A DNA stretch of 64,000 bases from Nocardioides soli (GTDB taxonomy: Bacteria > Actinomycetota > Actinomycetes > Propionibacteriales > Nocardioidaceae), in contig NZ_JACHWR010000001.1 of NCBI RefSeq assembly GCF_014191495.1, positions 1 through 64,000 of the forward strand, given 5' to 3'. Positions 42,104 through 50,726 of the stretch are shown here, piece after piece. Under the pieces are notes generated by a model. That model ran no database searches and was not told the DNA's origin. It was given only the letters and a program-made list of their open reading frames with translations. The translations under genes were made by a program, and so were the position numbers. How positions within the stretch are numbered: the first letter of the stretch is position 1; the number at the start of each line of letters is the position of its first letter.

Positions 42104-42166
42104 GATAGTCCGTCACGTTCCAGCTGCAAATCGGCTCGCCGGACAACCAGAACGTGACGGACTATC
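42104..42166. repeat. Perfect 17-bp inverted repeat with 29-nt spacer
   Basis: GATAGTCCGTCACGTTC at 42104-42120 and its exact complement at 42150-42166, between the convergent sigB-like and coaE genes. A separate terminator already lies just upstream, so this is probably a dispersed palindromic repeat rather than a simple terminator. Confidence 0.65.
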
Positions 42167-42191
42167 CCACCCGCCCGCTATCCACAGCCCG

Positions 42192-42776
42192 TCACCCCAG
42201 CAGCTCGGCGTGGACCTCCTCGACCCGCTTGCGCAGGTCGGCCCGCGAGCCGTCGTTGACGATCAGGTGGGTGGCGATGGCCCGGCGCTGCTCGGGGCTC
42301 GCCTGGGCGGCGATCCGCGACTCGGCGTCCGCACGGGACCAGCCGCGGTCGCGGAGCATCCGCTCGACCTGCACCTCGGCGGGCGTCTCGACGACGATCA
42401 CGGCGTCGAAGGTGTCCGCCCGGCCCGACTCGGCGAGCAGCGGGATGTCGTGGACGACCAGGCCACCCTCCGGGGCGGCCGCCTCGAGCTCGGCGTACCT
42501 CTCGAAGACCAGGGGGTGCACGATCCCCTCGAGGGTCTTCCGCTTCGCCTCGTCGGCGAAGACGATCCGCCCCAGCTTCGGCCGGTCGAGGTCGCCCTCC
42601 GGCGTCAGGATCTCCGGGCCGAACGCCGCGACCACCTGCGCCAGCCCCGGCGTGCCCCGCTGCACGACTTCGCGGGCCAGCACGTCGCCGTCGATGATCA
42701 CCGCGCCGAGCTCGGCGAGGATCGTCGACACGGTGCTCTTGCCCGACGCCACGCCTCCGGTCAGTCCGACTCGCAT
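42192..42776 (-). CDS. coaE: Dephospho-CoA kinase
   Basis: A 194-residue kinase for the last step of coenzyme A synthesis. P-loop GGVASGKST at residues 7-15, the Asp/Arg pair VIIDGDVLAREVVQRGTPGL, and VHDIPLLAESGRADTFDAVIVVE in the middle are diagnostic. In most actinobacteria coaE lies close to rpsA; here rpsA starts its 3' end 11 kb away. Copy A of a palindromic repeat begins 10 nt upstream of its ATG. Confidence 0.95.
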   Translation of the reverse strand: MRVGLTGGVASGKSTVSTILAELGAVIIDGDVLAREVVQRGTPGLAQVVAAFGPEILTPEGDLDRPKLGRIVFADEAKRKTLEGIVHPLVFERYAELEAAAPEGGLVVHDIPLLAESGRADTFDAVIVVETPAEVQVERMLRDRGWSRADAESRIAAQASPEQRRAIATHLIVNDGSRADLRKRVEEVHAELLG

Positions 42777-42786
42777 GGGCCTCAGG

Positions 42787-42815
42787 CTAGTGGTCGTCGC
42801 TGGAAGTTCCTCGGG
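42787..42815. repeat. Dispersed repeat, copy A (single 29-bp arm)
   Basis: Starts CTAGTGGTCGTCGCTGG and ends GTTCCTCGGG. It is identical over 29 bp to one arm of the 61-bp palindromic element at 50727-50787, in opposite orientation. The second arm is not clearly preserved; a weak candidate (GTTCGGGTCACTAG) ends at 42872. Confidence 0.8.
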
Positions 42816-42903
42816 GGGTGGCCCGTGCTCGGGGTGCGATCTAGGGTGCGGATCTCAAGTTCGGGTCACTAGGTCGTCCGCGAGCATGCCCCGCGGGCGG
42901 TCC

Positions 42904-42933
42904 GGTCGGCGCGGTCCGGGTCGGCGCGGTCCG
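42904..42933. repeat. 15-bp tandem repeat, two copies
   Basis: GGTCGGCGCGGTCCG occurs twice head to tail, just past the epimerase stop. Confidence 0.7.
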
Positions 42934-42939
42934 CCTCGG

Positions 42940-43890
42940 TCAGGACGCCGTGACGGCCAGGCCGTCGGTCCCGGTCGCCGTGGCCCGGCAGACCTCCGCC
43001 CACGGCGTCGGCTCGAGCCCGAGCTCCCGCGTGATCGCGCCGGAGTCGAGCACGTACGGCCGGGTGAACTGGTACTCGGTCTCCCGCAGCTCCCGCAGCG
43101 CCGGTACGACGGCACCGCCCAGGCCCAGCACCCACCGCGGGAAGCCCTTGACGGTCACCGGCTCGCGTCCCGCGGCGCGGCAGACGTCGGCGATCGCCTC
43201 GGCCTGGGTCCGCGGGGAGTTGGTGGGCGCGTGCCAGACCCGGCCCCACGTGCGCGGCGCCTGCGCGACCGCGGCCAGCGCCCGCCCCATGTCGCGCACG
43301 TCGGTGAACGAGTGCGGCCGGTCGGGGCGGCCCAGCACCCGCACCGTCCGGCCCGCCAGGGCGGCGGCCGTGACCCGGGCGATGTGGCCGTTCGCCGGCG
43401 CGACCCACGGGCCCATGTAGTCCGAGCCGCGCACCTCGACGGCCGCGATCCGGCCGGCCTCGTGGGCGGCGAGCGCGTCCGCCCACATCAGCGCGCGGAT
43501 CCGCGCCTTCTTCGTCGTGGCGGCGTCGGGCATCCCCTCGACCATCGGCTCGTCGACCGGGCCGTAGCCGTAGAGGCACGAGGCGATCACCAGCGTCGCG
43601 CCGGTGCGCTCGGCCGCGGCCAGGAAGGCGGCGGCGACCGGCGGCCAGAACTGCGGCCACACGGTGTAGGAGGGCGGATTCACGCAGTTGTAGAGCGCGA
43701 CGGCGCCCGCGGCGAGCTCGACGAGCCGGTCGGCGTCGGCGGCGTCGGCGGCCTCTCGTCGTACGCCGGGGAGGTCCGGGCCGGTGCCCGATCGGCTCAC
43801 AAGGAGCACCTCGTGGCCCTCGGCGGCGAGCTGGAGCGCGGCGGCACGGCCAACGGGGCCGGCGCCGACGACGACGTGCAGATCGGGCAT
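42940..43890 (-). CDS. NAD-dependent epimerase/dehydratase family protein
   Basis: A 316-residue SDR-extended-like protein. Rossmann start HVVVGAGPVGRAAALQLAAEGHEVLLVSRSG, with GAGPVG instead of the usual GxxGxxG; Ser/Tyr-containing segment LVIASCLYGYGPVDEP near residue 102; and a substrate part typical of uncharacterised nucleoside-diphosphate-sugar epimerase homologues. The catalytic YxxxK is not in its standard form (ATTKKARIRALMWADAL). It is divergent from a TetR regulator that probably represses it through two operators. Confidence 0.78.
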   Translation of the reverse strand: MPDLHVVVGAGPVGRAAALQLAAEGHEVLLVSRSGTGPDLPGVRREAADAADADRLVELAAGAVALYNCVNPPSYTVWPQFWPPVAAAFLAAAERTGATLVIASCLYGYGPVDEPMVEGMPDAATTKKARIRALMWADALAAHEAGRIAAVEVRGSDYMGPWVAPANGHIARVTAAALAGRTVRVLGRPDRPHSFTDVRDMGRALAAVAQAPRTWGRVWHAPTNSPRTQAEAIADVCRAAGREPVTVKGFPRWVLGLGGAVVPALRELRETEYQFTRPYVLDSGAITRELGLEPTPWAEVCRATATGTDGLAVTAS

Positions 43891-43912
43891 GGTTCCTCCT
43901 GAGGATCGAAAC

Positions 43913-43927
43913 GAGAGCACTGCTCTC
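43913..43927. promoter_or_regulatory. TetR operator 1
   Basis: GAGAGCA-C-TGCTCTC, a perfect 7-1-7 palindrome, 22 nt upstream of the epimerase ATG. Confidence 0.75.
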
Positions 43928-43964
43928 AGTTCTTCCAGGCTGGCACATCTCCAGCCCCAAAACA

Positions 43965-43977
43965 AGAGCACTGCTCT
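43965..43977. promoter_or_regulatory. TetR operator 2
   Basis: AGAGCA-C-TGCTCT, the same palindrome core as operator 1, 22 nt upstream of the TetR GTG start. Two copies between divergent genes are the usual TetR autoregulation layout. Confidence 0.75.
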
Positions 43978-43999
43978 CGCAATGTGCGAGGATGCTCCC

Positions 44000-44704
44000 G
44001 TGCCCTCGACCTCCCGCGCGCAGAACCGCGCCGACCAGACCCGGGCCATCCAGGAGACCGGGCGCCGACACCTCGCCGAGGTCGGCCCGGCCGCGCTGTC
44101 GCTGCGGGCGATCGCCCGCGAGGTGGGGATGGTCTCCTCGGCCGTCTACCGCTACTTCCCCAGCCGCGACGACCTGCTCACCGCGCTCATCGTCGAGGCG
44201 TACGACGAGCTGGGCGACGCGGTCGAGGCGGCCGACGCGACGGTGGCCGACCCCACGGACCTCGCGGTCCGCTTCCGCGCCATCGCCCACGCGATCCACG
44301 GTTGGGCGCGGGCGAACCCGCACGAGTACGCGCTGCTCTACGGCTCTCCGGTGCCCGGCTACGCCGCTCCCGACACGACGGTCCCCTCGGCCGCCCGGGT
44401 GACCGGCGCCTTCCTCCGCCTCGCCGAGGCGTCCGAGCGGGCCGGCCTGGCGCTCGGCGCCCCGACCTCGCCGGTCGCCGGCGGCGAGCACGACGCGCTC
44501 GCCGGCGTCCGGGCGGCGCTCGATCCTCCCGTCACCGACGAGCGCACGGTGCGGTGGCTGATGGCGTGGTCAACGGTCTTCGGCCACATCAGCCTCGAGC
44601 TCTTCGGGCACATGTACCGCGGCATCCTCGACTACGATGCCCACTTCGCCCACGTCACCGACCAGCTGGCGGCGGACCTGGGGCTGGCCCGTCACGTCGG
44701 CTGA
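44000..44704 (+). CDS. TetR/AcrR family regulator
   Basis: A 234-residue regulator. N-terminal helix-turn-helix about residues 14-60 (LSLRAIAREVGMVSSAVYRYFPSRDDLLTALI); the C-terminal ligand domain contains AIHGWARANPHEYALLYGSPVPGY, typical of the TetR C-terminal 'WHG'-like family. GTG 44000 is chosen for its GAGG at good spacing; ATG 43982 overlaps operator-adjacent DNA and lacks a ribosome site. It probably controls itself and the divergent epimerase. Confidence 0.88.
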   Translation: MPSTSRAQNRADQTRAIQETGRRHLAEVGPAALSLRAIAREVGMVSSAVYRYFPSRDDLLTALIVEAYDELGDAVEAADATVADPTDLAVRFRAIAHAIHGWARANPHEYALLYGSPVPGYAAPDTTVPSAARVTGAFLRLAEASERAGLALGAPTSPVAGGEHDALAGVRAALDPPVTDERTVRWLMAWSTVFGHISLELFGHMYRGILDYDAHFAHVTDQLAADLGLARHVG

Positions 44705-44768
44705 CGCGGCCACAGCGATCACGGCATCCTGTCGGGCCCAGGCCGCGGTCGCCGTGCTCTCCGGGGTG

Positions 44769-44850
44769 ACTTCTCGGGGAGTCTCTGACGTTCTGGGGTG
44801 TTGCGTTGGCCGAGAAGTGCAGGGATACCCGGTGCACCGGGTATCCCTGC
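44769..44850. terminator. Perfect 32-bp palindrome preceded by a 9-bp inverted repeat
   Basis: GCAGGGATACCCGGTG at 44819-44834 is exactly complementary to 44835-44850, with no loop. It directly follows the right arm of ACTTCTCGG/CCGAGAAGT (44769-44777, 44810-44818). It lies between convergent TetR and P450 genes, so termination is likely, but the structure is unusually symmetrical. Confidence 0.6.
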
Positions 44851-44927
44851 GCGGGCGGCATCACCCACCGACCAGTCAGAAGAGCCCGGCCGAGGCGGCG
44901 GATCTCGGCCTAGCGAAGCTAGGTTCG

Positions 44928-46160
44928 CTAGCGCAGCCGAACCGGTAGCCGGTCGATGCCATACACCGCCGACAGCTTGCGGAACCGCAGCCGACCGGAC
45001 GCCGGGCGCAGCCGCGGGAACCTGGTCGCCAGGCCGCGCAGCGCCGTACGCAGCTCCATCCGCGCGAGCTCGGCGCCGACGCAGCGGTGCATGCCGTGAC
45101 CGAAGGCGAGGTGACCGGTGATGTCGCGGCCGGGAGCGAAGTCCGGCGCCAGGTCGCGGTTGGCCCCCAGCAGCGAGACCAGGACGGCGTCGCCGCGCCG
45201 GATCGAGCGACCGAACAGCTGGTGATCGAAGCGGGCGAACCGCGGGAACGCGAGCTGCACCACGGTGAGGTGGCGCAACAGCTCCTCGACGACCTCGTCC
45301 GCCGAGGCCGGGTCGGTGGCGAGCGAGGCGTAGACGTCCGGGCGCTGCATGAGCAGGTGCGCCGACAGCGCCAGCATGCTGGCGCTGGTCTCGTAGCCGC
45401 CCAGGAAGACACCGTCGGCGAGCCCGCCGAGCGTGGTGTCGTCGAGCTCCTCGCCATGCTCGCGCAGCAGCGCCCCGATCAGCCCGTCGCCCGGGTCGCG
45501 GCGCTGCCGGGCCACGGCGTCGATCAGGAACTCGCGAGACGCGGCGGCGGCACCGAACGAGCCCGCGCTGCCCCTGCTGAGGTCGAACCTGGCGACCCCC
45601 AGGCGCCGGAAGTCGGCTCGGTCGGCGACCGGGAGGCCGAGCAGGTCGCAGATCACCTCGAACGGCACCGGGAACGCGAACTCCGCGACCAGGTCGACCC
45701 GGCCGCGCCGGCGCTGCATGGCGTCGAGCCGCTCGTCGACGATCCGCTCGATGCTCGGCTGCAGGCGGGCCAGCCGGCGGCGCGTGAACTCCGGGGTGAG
45801 CAGCCGGCGCAGCGTCGTGTGGTCCGGCGGGTCGGTCATCCCGAGCCCGCCGATCTGCTCGGCGGCGGACCGACCGCCACGCGAGATCAGCGGCCGCAGG
45901 TCGTTGCTGTAGGTCTCGGCGTCGGCGAGGACCGCCCGGGCCTCGTCGTACCCGCTGACCAGCCACACGTCGGTGCCGAACAGGCTCACCAACCGGGTGA
46001 CCGGCTCCGCCTCGACGAGCCGGGGCACCGGGTCGATGCCGACCCGCTGCAACGGGTACTTCGCGACGCCCGGGACGAAGCGGAGCTTGCGCAGGTCCAG
46101 TCCGTCCCGGGTCGCCCACGCGCTGATCTGGTTGCCGACGATGTTCGCGATCGTGCTCAC
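44928..46160 (-). CDS. Cytochrome P450
   Basis: A 410-residue soluble bacterial P450. Heme loop FGHGMHRCVGAELAR with Cys360, I-helix GGYETSAS (Glu-Thr pair in place of the more common Asp/Glu-Thr after AG), and K-helix EELLR (ExxR). No fused reductase domain and no ferredoxin gene is adjacent, so it relies on redox partners elsewhere. Substrate unknown. A small inverted repeat (CCTCAAG...ACTGAGG, 46162-46178) lies immediately upstream of the ATG. Confidence 0.92.
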   Translation of the reverse strand: MSTIANIVGNQISAWATRDGLDLRKLRFVPGVAKYPLQRVGIDPVPRLVEAEPVTRLVSLFGTDVWLVSGYDEARAVLADAETYSNDLRPLISRGGRSAAEQIGGLGMTDPPDHTTLRRLLTPEFTRRRLARLQPSIERIVDERLDAMQRRRGRVDLVAEFAFPVPFEVICDLLGLPVADRADFRRLGVARFDLSRGSAGSFGAAAASREFLIDAVARQRRDPGDGLIGALLREHGEELDDTTLGGLADGVFLGGYETSASMLALSAHLLMQRPDVYASLATDPASADEVVEELLRHLTVVQLAFPRFARFDHQLFGRSIRRGDAVLVSLLGANRDLAPDFAPGRDITGHLAFGHGMHRCVGAELARMELRTALRGLATRFPRLRPASGRLRFRKLSAVYGIDRLPVRLR

Positions 46161-46216
46161 ACCTCAAGTCAACTGAGGCATCCGGGCGCACACCATCGGG
46201 GAAGGCCCCGAGTTCA

Positions 46217-46236
46217 TGGTGGTGCTGGCACCACCA
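46217..46236 (-). terminator. Hairpin downstream of the anti-sigma-like gene
   Basis: TGGTGGTG-CTGG-CACCACCA, 13 nt past the stop at 46249. Confidence 0.55.
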
Positions 46237-46248
46237 CCAACGTTCCGG

Positions 46249-47127
46249 TCAGCAGCCGTGGTTGGCCTGAGCGCAGGTGTCGAGCCCCCACTGCAGCCGG
46301 TAGTCGTGCCGGACCCCGGAGAGGGTGAGCGTCACCTCGATCGGGGGCTGCTTCGCCTCGCTGCCCTCCGGCGCGGCGGAGCGGTGGACCACCCGCCAGT
46401 ACGTGCGTCCGTCGGAGCCGGTCGTGAGCTCGGCCGGCACCGTCGCGCCGTCGGGGAACCGATAGCGGACGTCGTACGCCGCCGCGCCGTCGGGCACGAC
46501 GCCGGCCGCCACGCGCGTGACGTCGAAGCCACCGCCGTCGGCGGGCAGGTACATCGAGCTGACCCGGAAGGTCTCGACGCCCGGCCCGGGGGTGAGCGGG
46601 AGCGGCTGGTGGGTCGTGGTCATGCCGTCGGCCACGTCGCAGATCGTGAACCGGTCGCCGGCCACCCAGACCGAGGTGGCGTGAACGCCGTCGTCGGGGA
46701 AGTCGGCGACCTGCGCGGCGCCGGGCAAGGTCTCGCGCATCGTCCGTGCGCAGCCGCGCTCCTTGACGTCGACCTGGTGGTCCTCCTGGGCGCCGGGCAC
46801 CTTGCTGACCTCGATGGACCGCACGTCGGTCGGCCCGGGCTCGGTCGGCCCGGGCTCGGTCGGTCCGGGCTCGGGGGTCGCGGTCTCGGTGGACGTCGCC
46901 GAGGTCGACGCTCCGGCGGGCGCGCCCTCCGAGCCGCCGCCACCGGACTGCATGGCCCAGCCCGCGAGGCCGGCGACCACCACGACGGCGGCCGCCGCGG
47001 CCGCCGGGACCACCCAGCGACGGCCGGAGGGGCGGTCACCCTGGGCCGCAGCGAGCAGCTCGGCCCGGATCCGGGCGCGGGCCTGGTCGGGCATCGGCTC
47101 GTCGGGCGGCGGGGTCAGGTCACTCAT
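46249..47127 (-). CDS. Membrane-anchored partner of ECF sigma factor (anti-sigma-like)
   Basis: A 292-residue protein: short cytoplasmic N-terminus (about 40 residues, without a recognisable zinc anti-sigma motif), one membrane helix (VVPAAAAAAVVVVAGLAGWAM, about 42-62), a Ser/Thr/Pro-rich linker with three EPGPT repeats, then an extracytoplasmic domain with several Cys. Its ATG overlaps the sigma-factor stop by 8 nt, the common arrangement of sigma/anti-sigma pairs. The role as anti-sigma is inferred from this context. Confidence 0.65.
   Translation of the reverse strand: MSDLTPPPDEPMPDQARARIRAELLAAAQGDRPSGRRWVVPAAAAAAVVVVAGLAGWAMQSGGGGSEGAPAGASTSATSTETATPEPGPTEPGPTEPGPTDVRSIEVSKVPGAQEDHQVDVKERGCARTMRETLPGAAQVADFPDDGVHATSVWVAGDRFTICDVADGMTTTHQPLPLTPGPGVETFRVSSMYLPADGGGFDVTRVAAGVVPDGAAAYDVRYRFPDGATVPAELTTGSDGRTYWRVVHRSAAPEGSEAKQPPIEVTLTLSGVRHDYRLQWGLDTCAQANHGC
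46826..46870. repeat. 15-bp tandem repeat, three copies (EPGPT linker)
   Basis: TCGGTCGGCCCGGGC repeated three times with one substitution in the last copy, coding for the Pro-rich linker of the membrane protein on the minus strand. Confidence 0.8.
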
Positions 47128-47686
47128 CGTGGGCACCTCTGGAGGTCAGGGTGGCGAGCCGGGCGCGAGCCCGGGAGAGCCGGGACCGGACGGTCCCGAC
47201 GGGGACGTCGAGCGCGGCGGCCGCCTCCTCGTAGGAGAGCCCGGACCAGGCGACGAGGCCGAGCACCTCCTGCTCGCGGGGCGGCAGCTCGCGGATCGCG
47301 TCGAGGACGGTGCGCATCCGCTCGGTCGAGCCGACGCGGTCGGTCACCCGGTCGGCGTGGTCGGGCTCGGATTGCGGCGGTGGCAGCGTCGCGAGCGCCC
47401 GCAGGCGCCGGCGCCGCGACCGGGTCAGGTTGCGGCAGACGTTGGTCGCCACGCCGTACAGCCACGGCAGCGCCGAGCCGTCGTGCACCTGGACCCGACG
47501 CCGATGGCGCCAGACCTCCAGGAACACCGACGCGGTCGCGTCCTCGGCGTCGGCCCAGTCGCCGGTCGCACGGAAGCAGTGGTTGTAGACGCGGTCGCCG
47601 TACCGGTCGAAGAGCGTCGCCAGCGCCTCGGGGTCGTCCGACCGCAGCGCCGTCACCAGCGCCCGCTCGTCGCCCTCGGTCGTCAC
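47120..47686 (-). CDS. ECF-type RNA polymerase sigma factor
   Basis: A 188-residue sigma-70 family factor with region 2 (ALATLFDRYGDRVYNHCFRATGDWADAEDATASVFLEVWR) and region 4 (RELPPREQEVLGLVAWSGLSYEEAAAALDVPVGTVRSRLSRARARL). No extra domain. GTG 47686 has AGGAGG just upstream. It overlaps the membrane partner gene by 8 nt. The cue is unknown; targets probably include its own operon. Confidence 0.9.
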   Translation of the reverse strand: MTTEGDERALVTALRSDDPEALATLFDRYGDRVYNHCFRATGDWADAEDATASVFLEVWRHRRRVQVHDGSALPWLYGVATNVCRNLTRSRRRRLRALATLPPPQSEPDHADRVTDRVGSTERMRTVLDAIRELPPREQEVLGLVAWSGLSYEEAAAALDVPVGTVRSRLSRARARLATLTSRGAHDE

Positions 47687-47825
47687 CGATCCTCCTCGCA
47701 CACCTGGTCATGTCCGCACGCCCCGAGGAGTTCCCGGGTTCGCGGACCATTTCACCTGTCTCGGGCGATGGCACCCACCCGCGGCCGGAGGAGGCTCGGT
47801 GCGTCGCCCCCGGAAGGAGTACGCC

Positions 47826-48869
47826 GTGCGTGCCGTCGTCTTCGAACAGTTCCAGACCTTCCCGTCTCTGACCGAGATCGACCGCCCCGTGCCGGGGCCC
47901 GGCGAGGCGCTGCTCAAGATCGCCGGAGCCGGCGCCTGCCACTCCGACGTCGCGGTCTACCGCGAGTTCACCGCGGACGGCCCCGCGTCGATCCCGCCGC
48001 CCTTCGTGCTCGGCCACGAGAACGCCGGCTGGATCGAGGAGCTCGGGCCCGGCGTGAGCGGGTTCGAGAAGGGCGAGGCGCACCTCGTCTACGGTCCGAT
48101 CGGCTGCGGCCACTGCAAGGCCTGCTCCCGCGGCCAGGACACCTACTGCGAGAACGTCGCGTCGATGCCCTACCTCGCGGTCGGACTCGGGCGCGACGGC
48201 GGGATGGCCGAGTACATGACGGTCCCGGTCCGCAACCTGGTGCCGCTCGGCGACGCCGACCCGGTCGACGCCGCGCCGCTGGCCGACGCCGCGCTCACGC
48301 CGTACCACGCGATCAAGCTGTCGCTCCCCCAGCTGGGTGGCGGCGGCCGGTACGCGCTGGTCGTCGGCCTGGGCGGCCTCGGCCAGATCGCCGTGCAGAT
48401 CCTGACCGCCCTCACCGGCGCCACCGTGATCGCCACGGACGTCAAGGAGGACGCGATGGAGCGCGCCGCCGCCCACGGGGCCGTCACGGTGCCCGGCGGG
48501 CCCGACCAGGTGGCGCGGATCCGCGAGCTGACCGGGGGCCGGGGCGTCGACGCGGCGTTCGACTTCGTCGGCGCGAGCGGCACCATCGCCGCGGCCCAGG
48601 GGTCGATGGCGCAGCGCAGTCGGCTCACGGTCGTCGGGATCGCCAACGGGACGGCGCAGTGGTCCTTCTTCACCAACCCGTACGAGTGTGAGCTGACGAA
48701 CACCTACTGGGGCACGATCGAGGACCTGCACGAGGTCGTCGCGATGTACCGCGCCGGCCAGATCCGCCCCGACGTCCAACGCTTCGGGATGGATCGGGCG
48801 CTCGAGGCCTACGAGCTGCTGGAGTCGGGCGGCCTCACCGGTCGTGCTGTGGTGATGCCGAACGCGTGA
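47826..48869 (+). CDS. Zinc-dependent alcohol dehydrogenase (medium-chain family)
   Basis: A 347-residue MDR enzyme. Catalytic zinc ligands are in GACHSD (Cys) and GHENAGWIEELG (His-Glu); the structural zinc lobe is GCGHCKACSRGQDTYC with four Cys; the NAD-binding motif is VVGLGGLGQIAVQI near residue 180. Closest in look to NAD(P)-dependent alcohol dehydrogenases of actinobacteria. GTG 47826 has AAGGAG at good spacing. Its 3' end overlaps the convergent SGNH gene by 35 nt. Confidence 0.9.
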   Translation: MRAVVFEQFQTFPSLTEIDRPVPGPGEALLKIAGAGACHSDVAVYREFTADGPASIPPPFVLGHENAGWIEELGPGVSGFEKGEAHLVYGPIGCGHCKACSRGQDTYCENVASMPYLAVGLGRDGGMAEYMTVPVRNLVPLGDADPVDAAPLADAALTPYHAIKLSLPQLGGGGRYALVVGLGGLGQIAVQILTALTGATVIATDVKEDAMERAAAHGAVTVPGGPDQVARIRELTGGRGVDAAFDFVGASGTIAAAQGSMAQRSRLTVVGIANGTAQWSFFTNPYECELTNTYWGTIEDLHEVVAMYRAGQIRPDVQRFGMDRALEAYELLESGGLTGRAVVMPNA

Positions 48870-50694
48870 GGCTCAGCCGGACCGGCTCGGACCAGCCGCC
48901 CGGCTGCCGCTGGTGCCAGGAGCGGACCCGCCACCGCGACCTGGCCGGACCGGCGCCGATCGGGACCGTCACCCGCGGGCGCGCCGTGGTTCGCACGCTC
49001 ACCCAGCTACCGCCCCGCCTGGCCGCCACTTCGTACGCCGTGGCGTGCCGTCGCTCCCGCCAGGTCAGTCGCACGCGCCCGCCGTCGAGCGCGCGGGCGC
49101 GCAGTCGGGCCGGGCCTGTCACGTGCGGCCCGGTCGGCGTGCCGGTCGCCTGCGCCATCGGCCCGGCCCCCGCGCCGTTGCGCGGAGTGACGTAGATCGT
49201 GTAGCGCTCACCGGCCAGCAGGCGGCGGTAGACGACCGGGGCGTCCGCCACCAGGCGCCGCCCCAGATAGCCGCTCGTCTCGCCGACCACTCCGAGGTCG
49301 TACGACGTGTCGGCCGAGCCGGCATCCCAGGTCACGCGCAGCCGGTGCCGACCCGGCTGGACCCGAAGCCCCCGGGGCGTCGCAGGCGGCGAGACCCGTG
49401 GCATCGGGCGGCCGGTGGCGATCGCCGGCGCTCCGGTGCCGCCACCGTTGCGCGCGGCCACGGTCAGGCGGTACTCCAGGCCCGGCACCAAGCCGGTCAG
49501 GACCGCGTGCGGAGCGGTCACGCTGAGCAGCCCCGACGATCCACCGTCGACCGCCCAGGCCACGTCGTACGAGGTGGCGCCCGGCACCGGGTCCCACGAC
49601 AGCCCGAGCTGCTCCGGCGCGGAGTGGACGCTGAGCCCCTTCACCGCTCCAGGGGCCGCCGTCAGCGGCTGGAGCGGAGTGACCTGGGCGACGGCGGAGA
49701 AGTCGGCGGAGATCGCCGTGCCCTTGGCCGATTGGAGCCGGAACTCGTAGGTGTGTGCGGCGGCGAGTCCATCCACCGTCCAGGCCTCACCCCGGACGGG
49801 GTACGGCAGCCGCACCCACGCCGCGTTCTCCGACACGTCGCGCACCCAGACGTACTGCTCGAGGCCGCCCGGTGGCGCGACCCAGTCCAGTCGAGCGGCG
49901 CGCTCCTGCGCGGTGGCCACGACGTCGTGGGCGATCCCCCAATGGCCGTTGTCGACGTCGGGCCAGGGCCTCGGATAGGGAGTCCCGACGCCCAGCGCGG
50001 CCAGCGCGTCGGCGACGGCCGCCGCGAACCTGATCTCGCCCGTGGCGGAGAGATGCGCCGGATCCCAGGTGTCGACTCCCTCGCTGAAGCCGACACCCGT
50101 GCCGGCAACCACGACGCGCGAGCCCGGCTCGCCCAGGTCGGTCGCCAGCCCGGGGAGCATCGCGTTGTACTCGGTCGCGCCGCCGAACCAGACCTGCGGG
50201 AGCCCGGCGACCACGAAGTCCACCTCGGGCTCCACGGCGCGGGCCTCGTCGATCTCGTGGGCGACGTCGTCCACGACCTGGCCCGGTGAGCGTCCGAACC
50301 AGATGAGGTCGTTGATGCCGCGCGTCTCGATCACCACATCGGGTCGGAAGGTCTCGACCAGCGATGTCATCGTGGCGTCCGGGTCGACCAGCGCCATGCC
50401 CCAACGGGCCGCGTGGTCGCGGTCGAAGTCACCGTCCGCGTAGGCGAGGGCGCCTGCGGGATCCGATGTGAGGTTGTGCAGCTCGTCGTTCGGCCCGACG
50501 AGGTCGACCGAGGCACCCGACCCGGCCAACGCCTTCCAGAGCCGGTAGCGCCAGGTCCAGTCGCCCGACGAGCCGTGCGCGACCGAGTCCCCGACGATGA
50601 GGATCCGCGTCGGCTCGCTCGCGGCCGAGGAGGTCGGCACGATCACGAACGCCGTGAGGATCACGAGCACCAGCACCTGGCGCATCCGTCTCAT
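48835..50694 (-). CDS. Secreted SGNH-hydrolase-like protein with fibronectin type III repeats
   Basis: A 619-residue exported protein. Signal peptide residues ~1-25 (RQVLVLVILTAFVIVPTSSAA). SGNH/GDSL-like domain about 28-225: block I ILIVGDSVAHGSSGDW (Ser), block III ETRGINDL (Asn in place), block V WDPAHLSATG (Asp/His), so the catalytic set is complete. Then at least three Fn3 repeats (about 235-620: domains starting near PLQPLTAAPGAVKGLSV, PPATPRGLRVQPG and GPARLRARALDGG). Likely a secreted esterase or deacylase bound to a polymer through Fn3. Confidence 0.85.
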   Translation of the reverse strand: MRRMRQVLVLVILTAFVIVPTSSAASEPTRILIVGDSVAHGSSGDWTWRYRLWKALAGSGASVDLVGPNDELHNLTSDPAGALAYADGDFDRDHAARWGMALVDPDATMTSLVETFRPDVVIETRGINDLIWFGRSPGQVVDDVAHEIDEARAVEPEVDFVVAGLPQVWFGGATEYNAMLPGLATDLGEPGSRVVVAGTGVGFSEGVDTWDPAHLSATGEIRFAAAVADALAALGVGTPYPRPWPDVDNGHWGIAHDVVATAQERAARLDWVAPPGGLEQYVWVRDVSENAAWVRLPYPVRGEAWTVDGLAAAHTYEFRLQSAKGTAISADFSAVAQVTPLQPLTAAPGAVKGLSVHSAPEQLGLSWDPVPGATSYDVAWAVDGGSSGLLSVTAPHAVLTGLVPGLEYRLTVAARNGGGTGAPAIATGRPMPRVSPPATPRGLRVQPGRHRLRVTWDAGSADTSYDLGVVGETSGYLGRRLVADAPVVYRRLLAGERYTIYVTPRNGAGAGPMAQATGTPTGPHVTGPARLRARALDGGRVRLTWRERRHATAYEVAARRGGSWVSVRTTARPRVTVPIGAGPARSRWRVRSWHQRQPGGWSEPVRLSLTRSASPQHDR

Positions 50695-50726
50695 CTCGGC
50701 CCCCGGTTCCGCGCGACCGCCCGATG

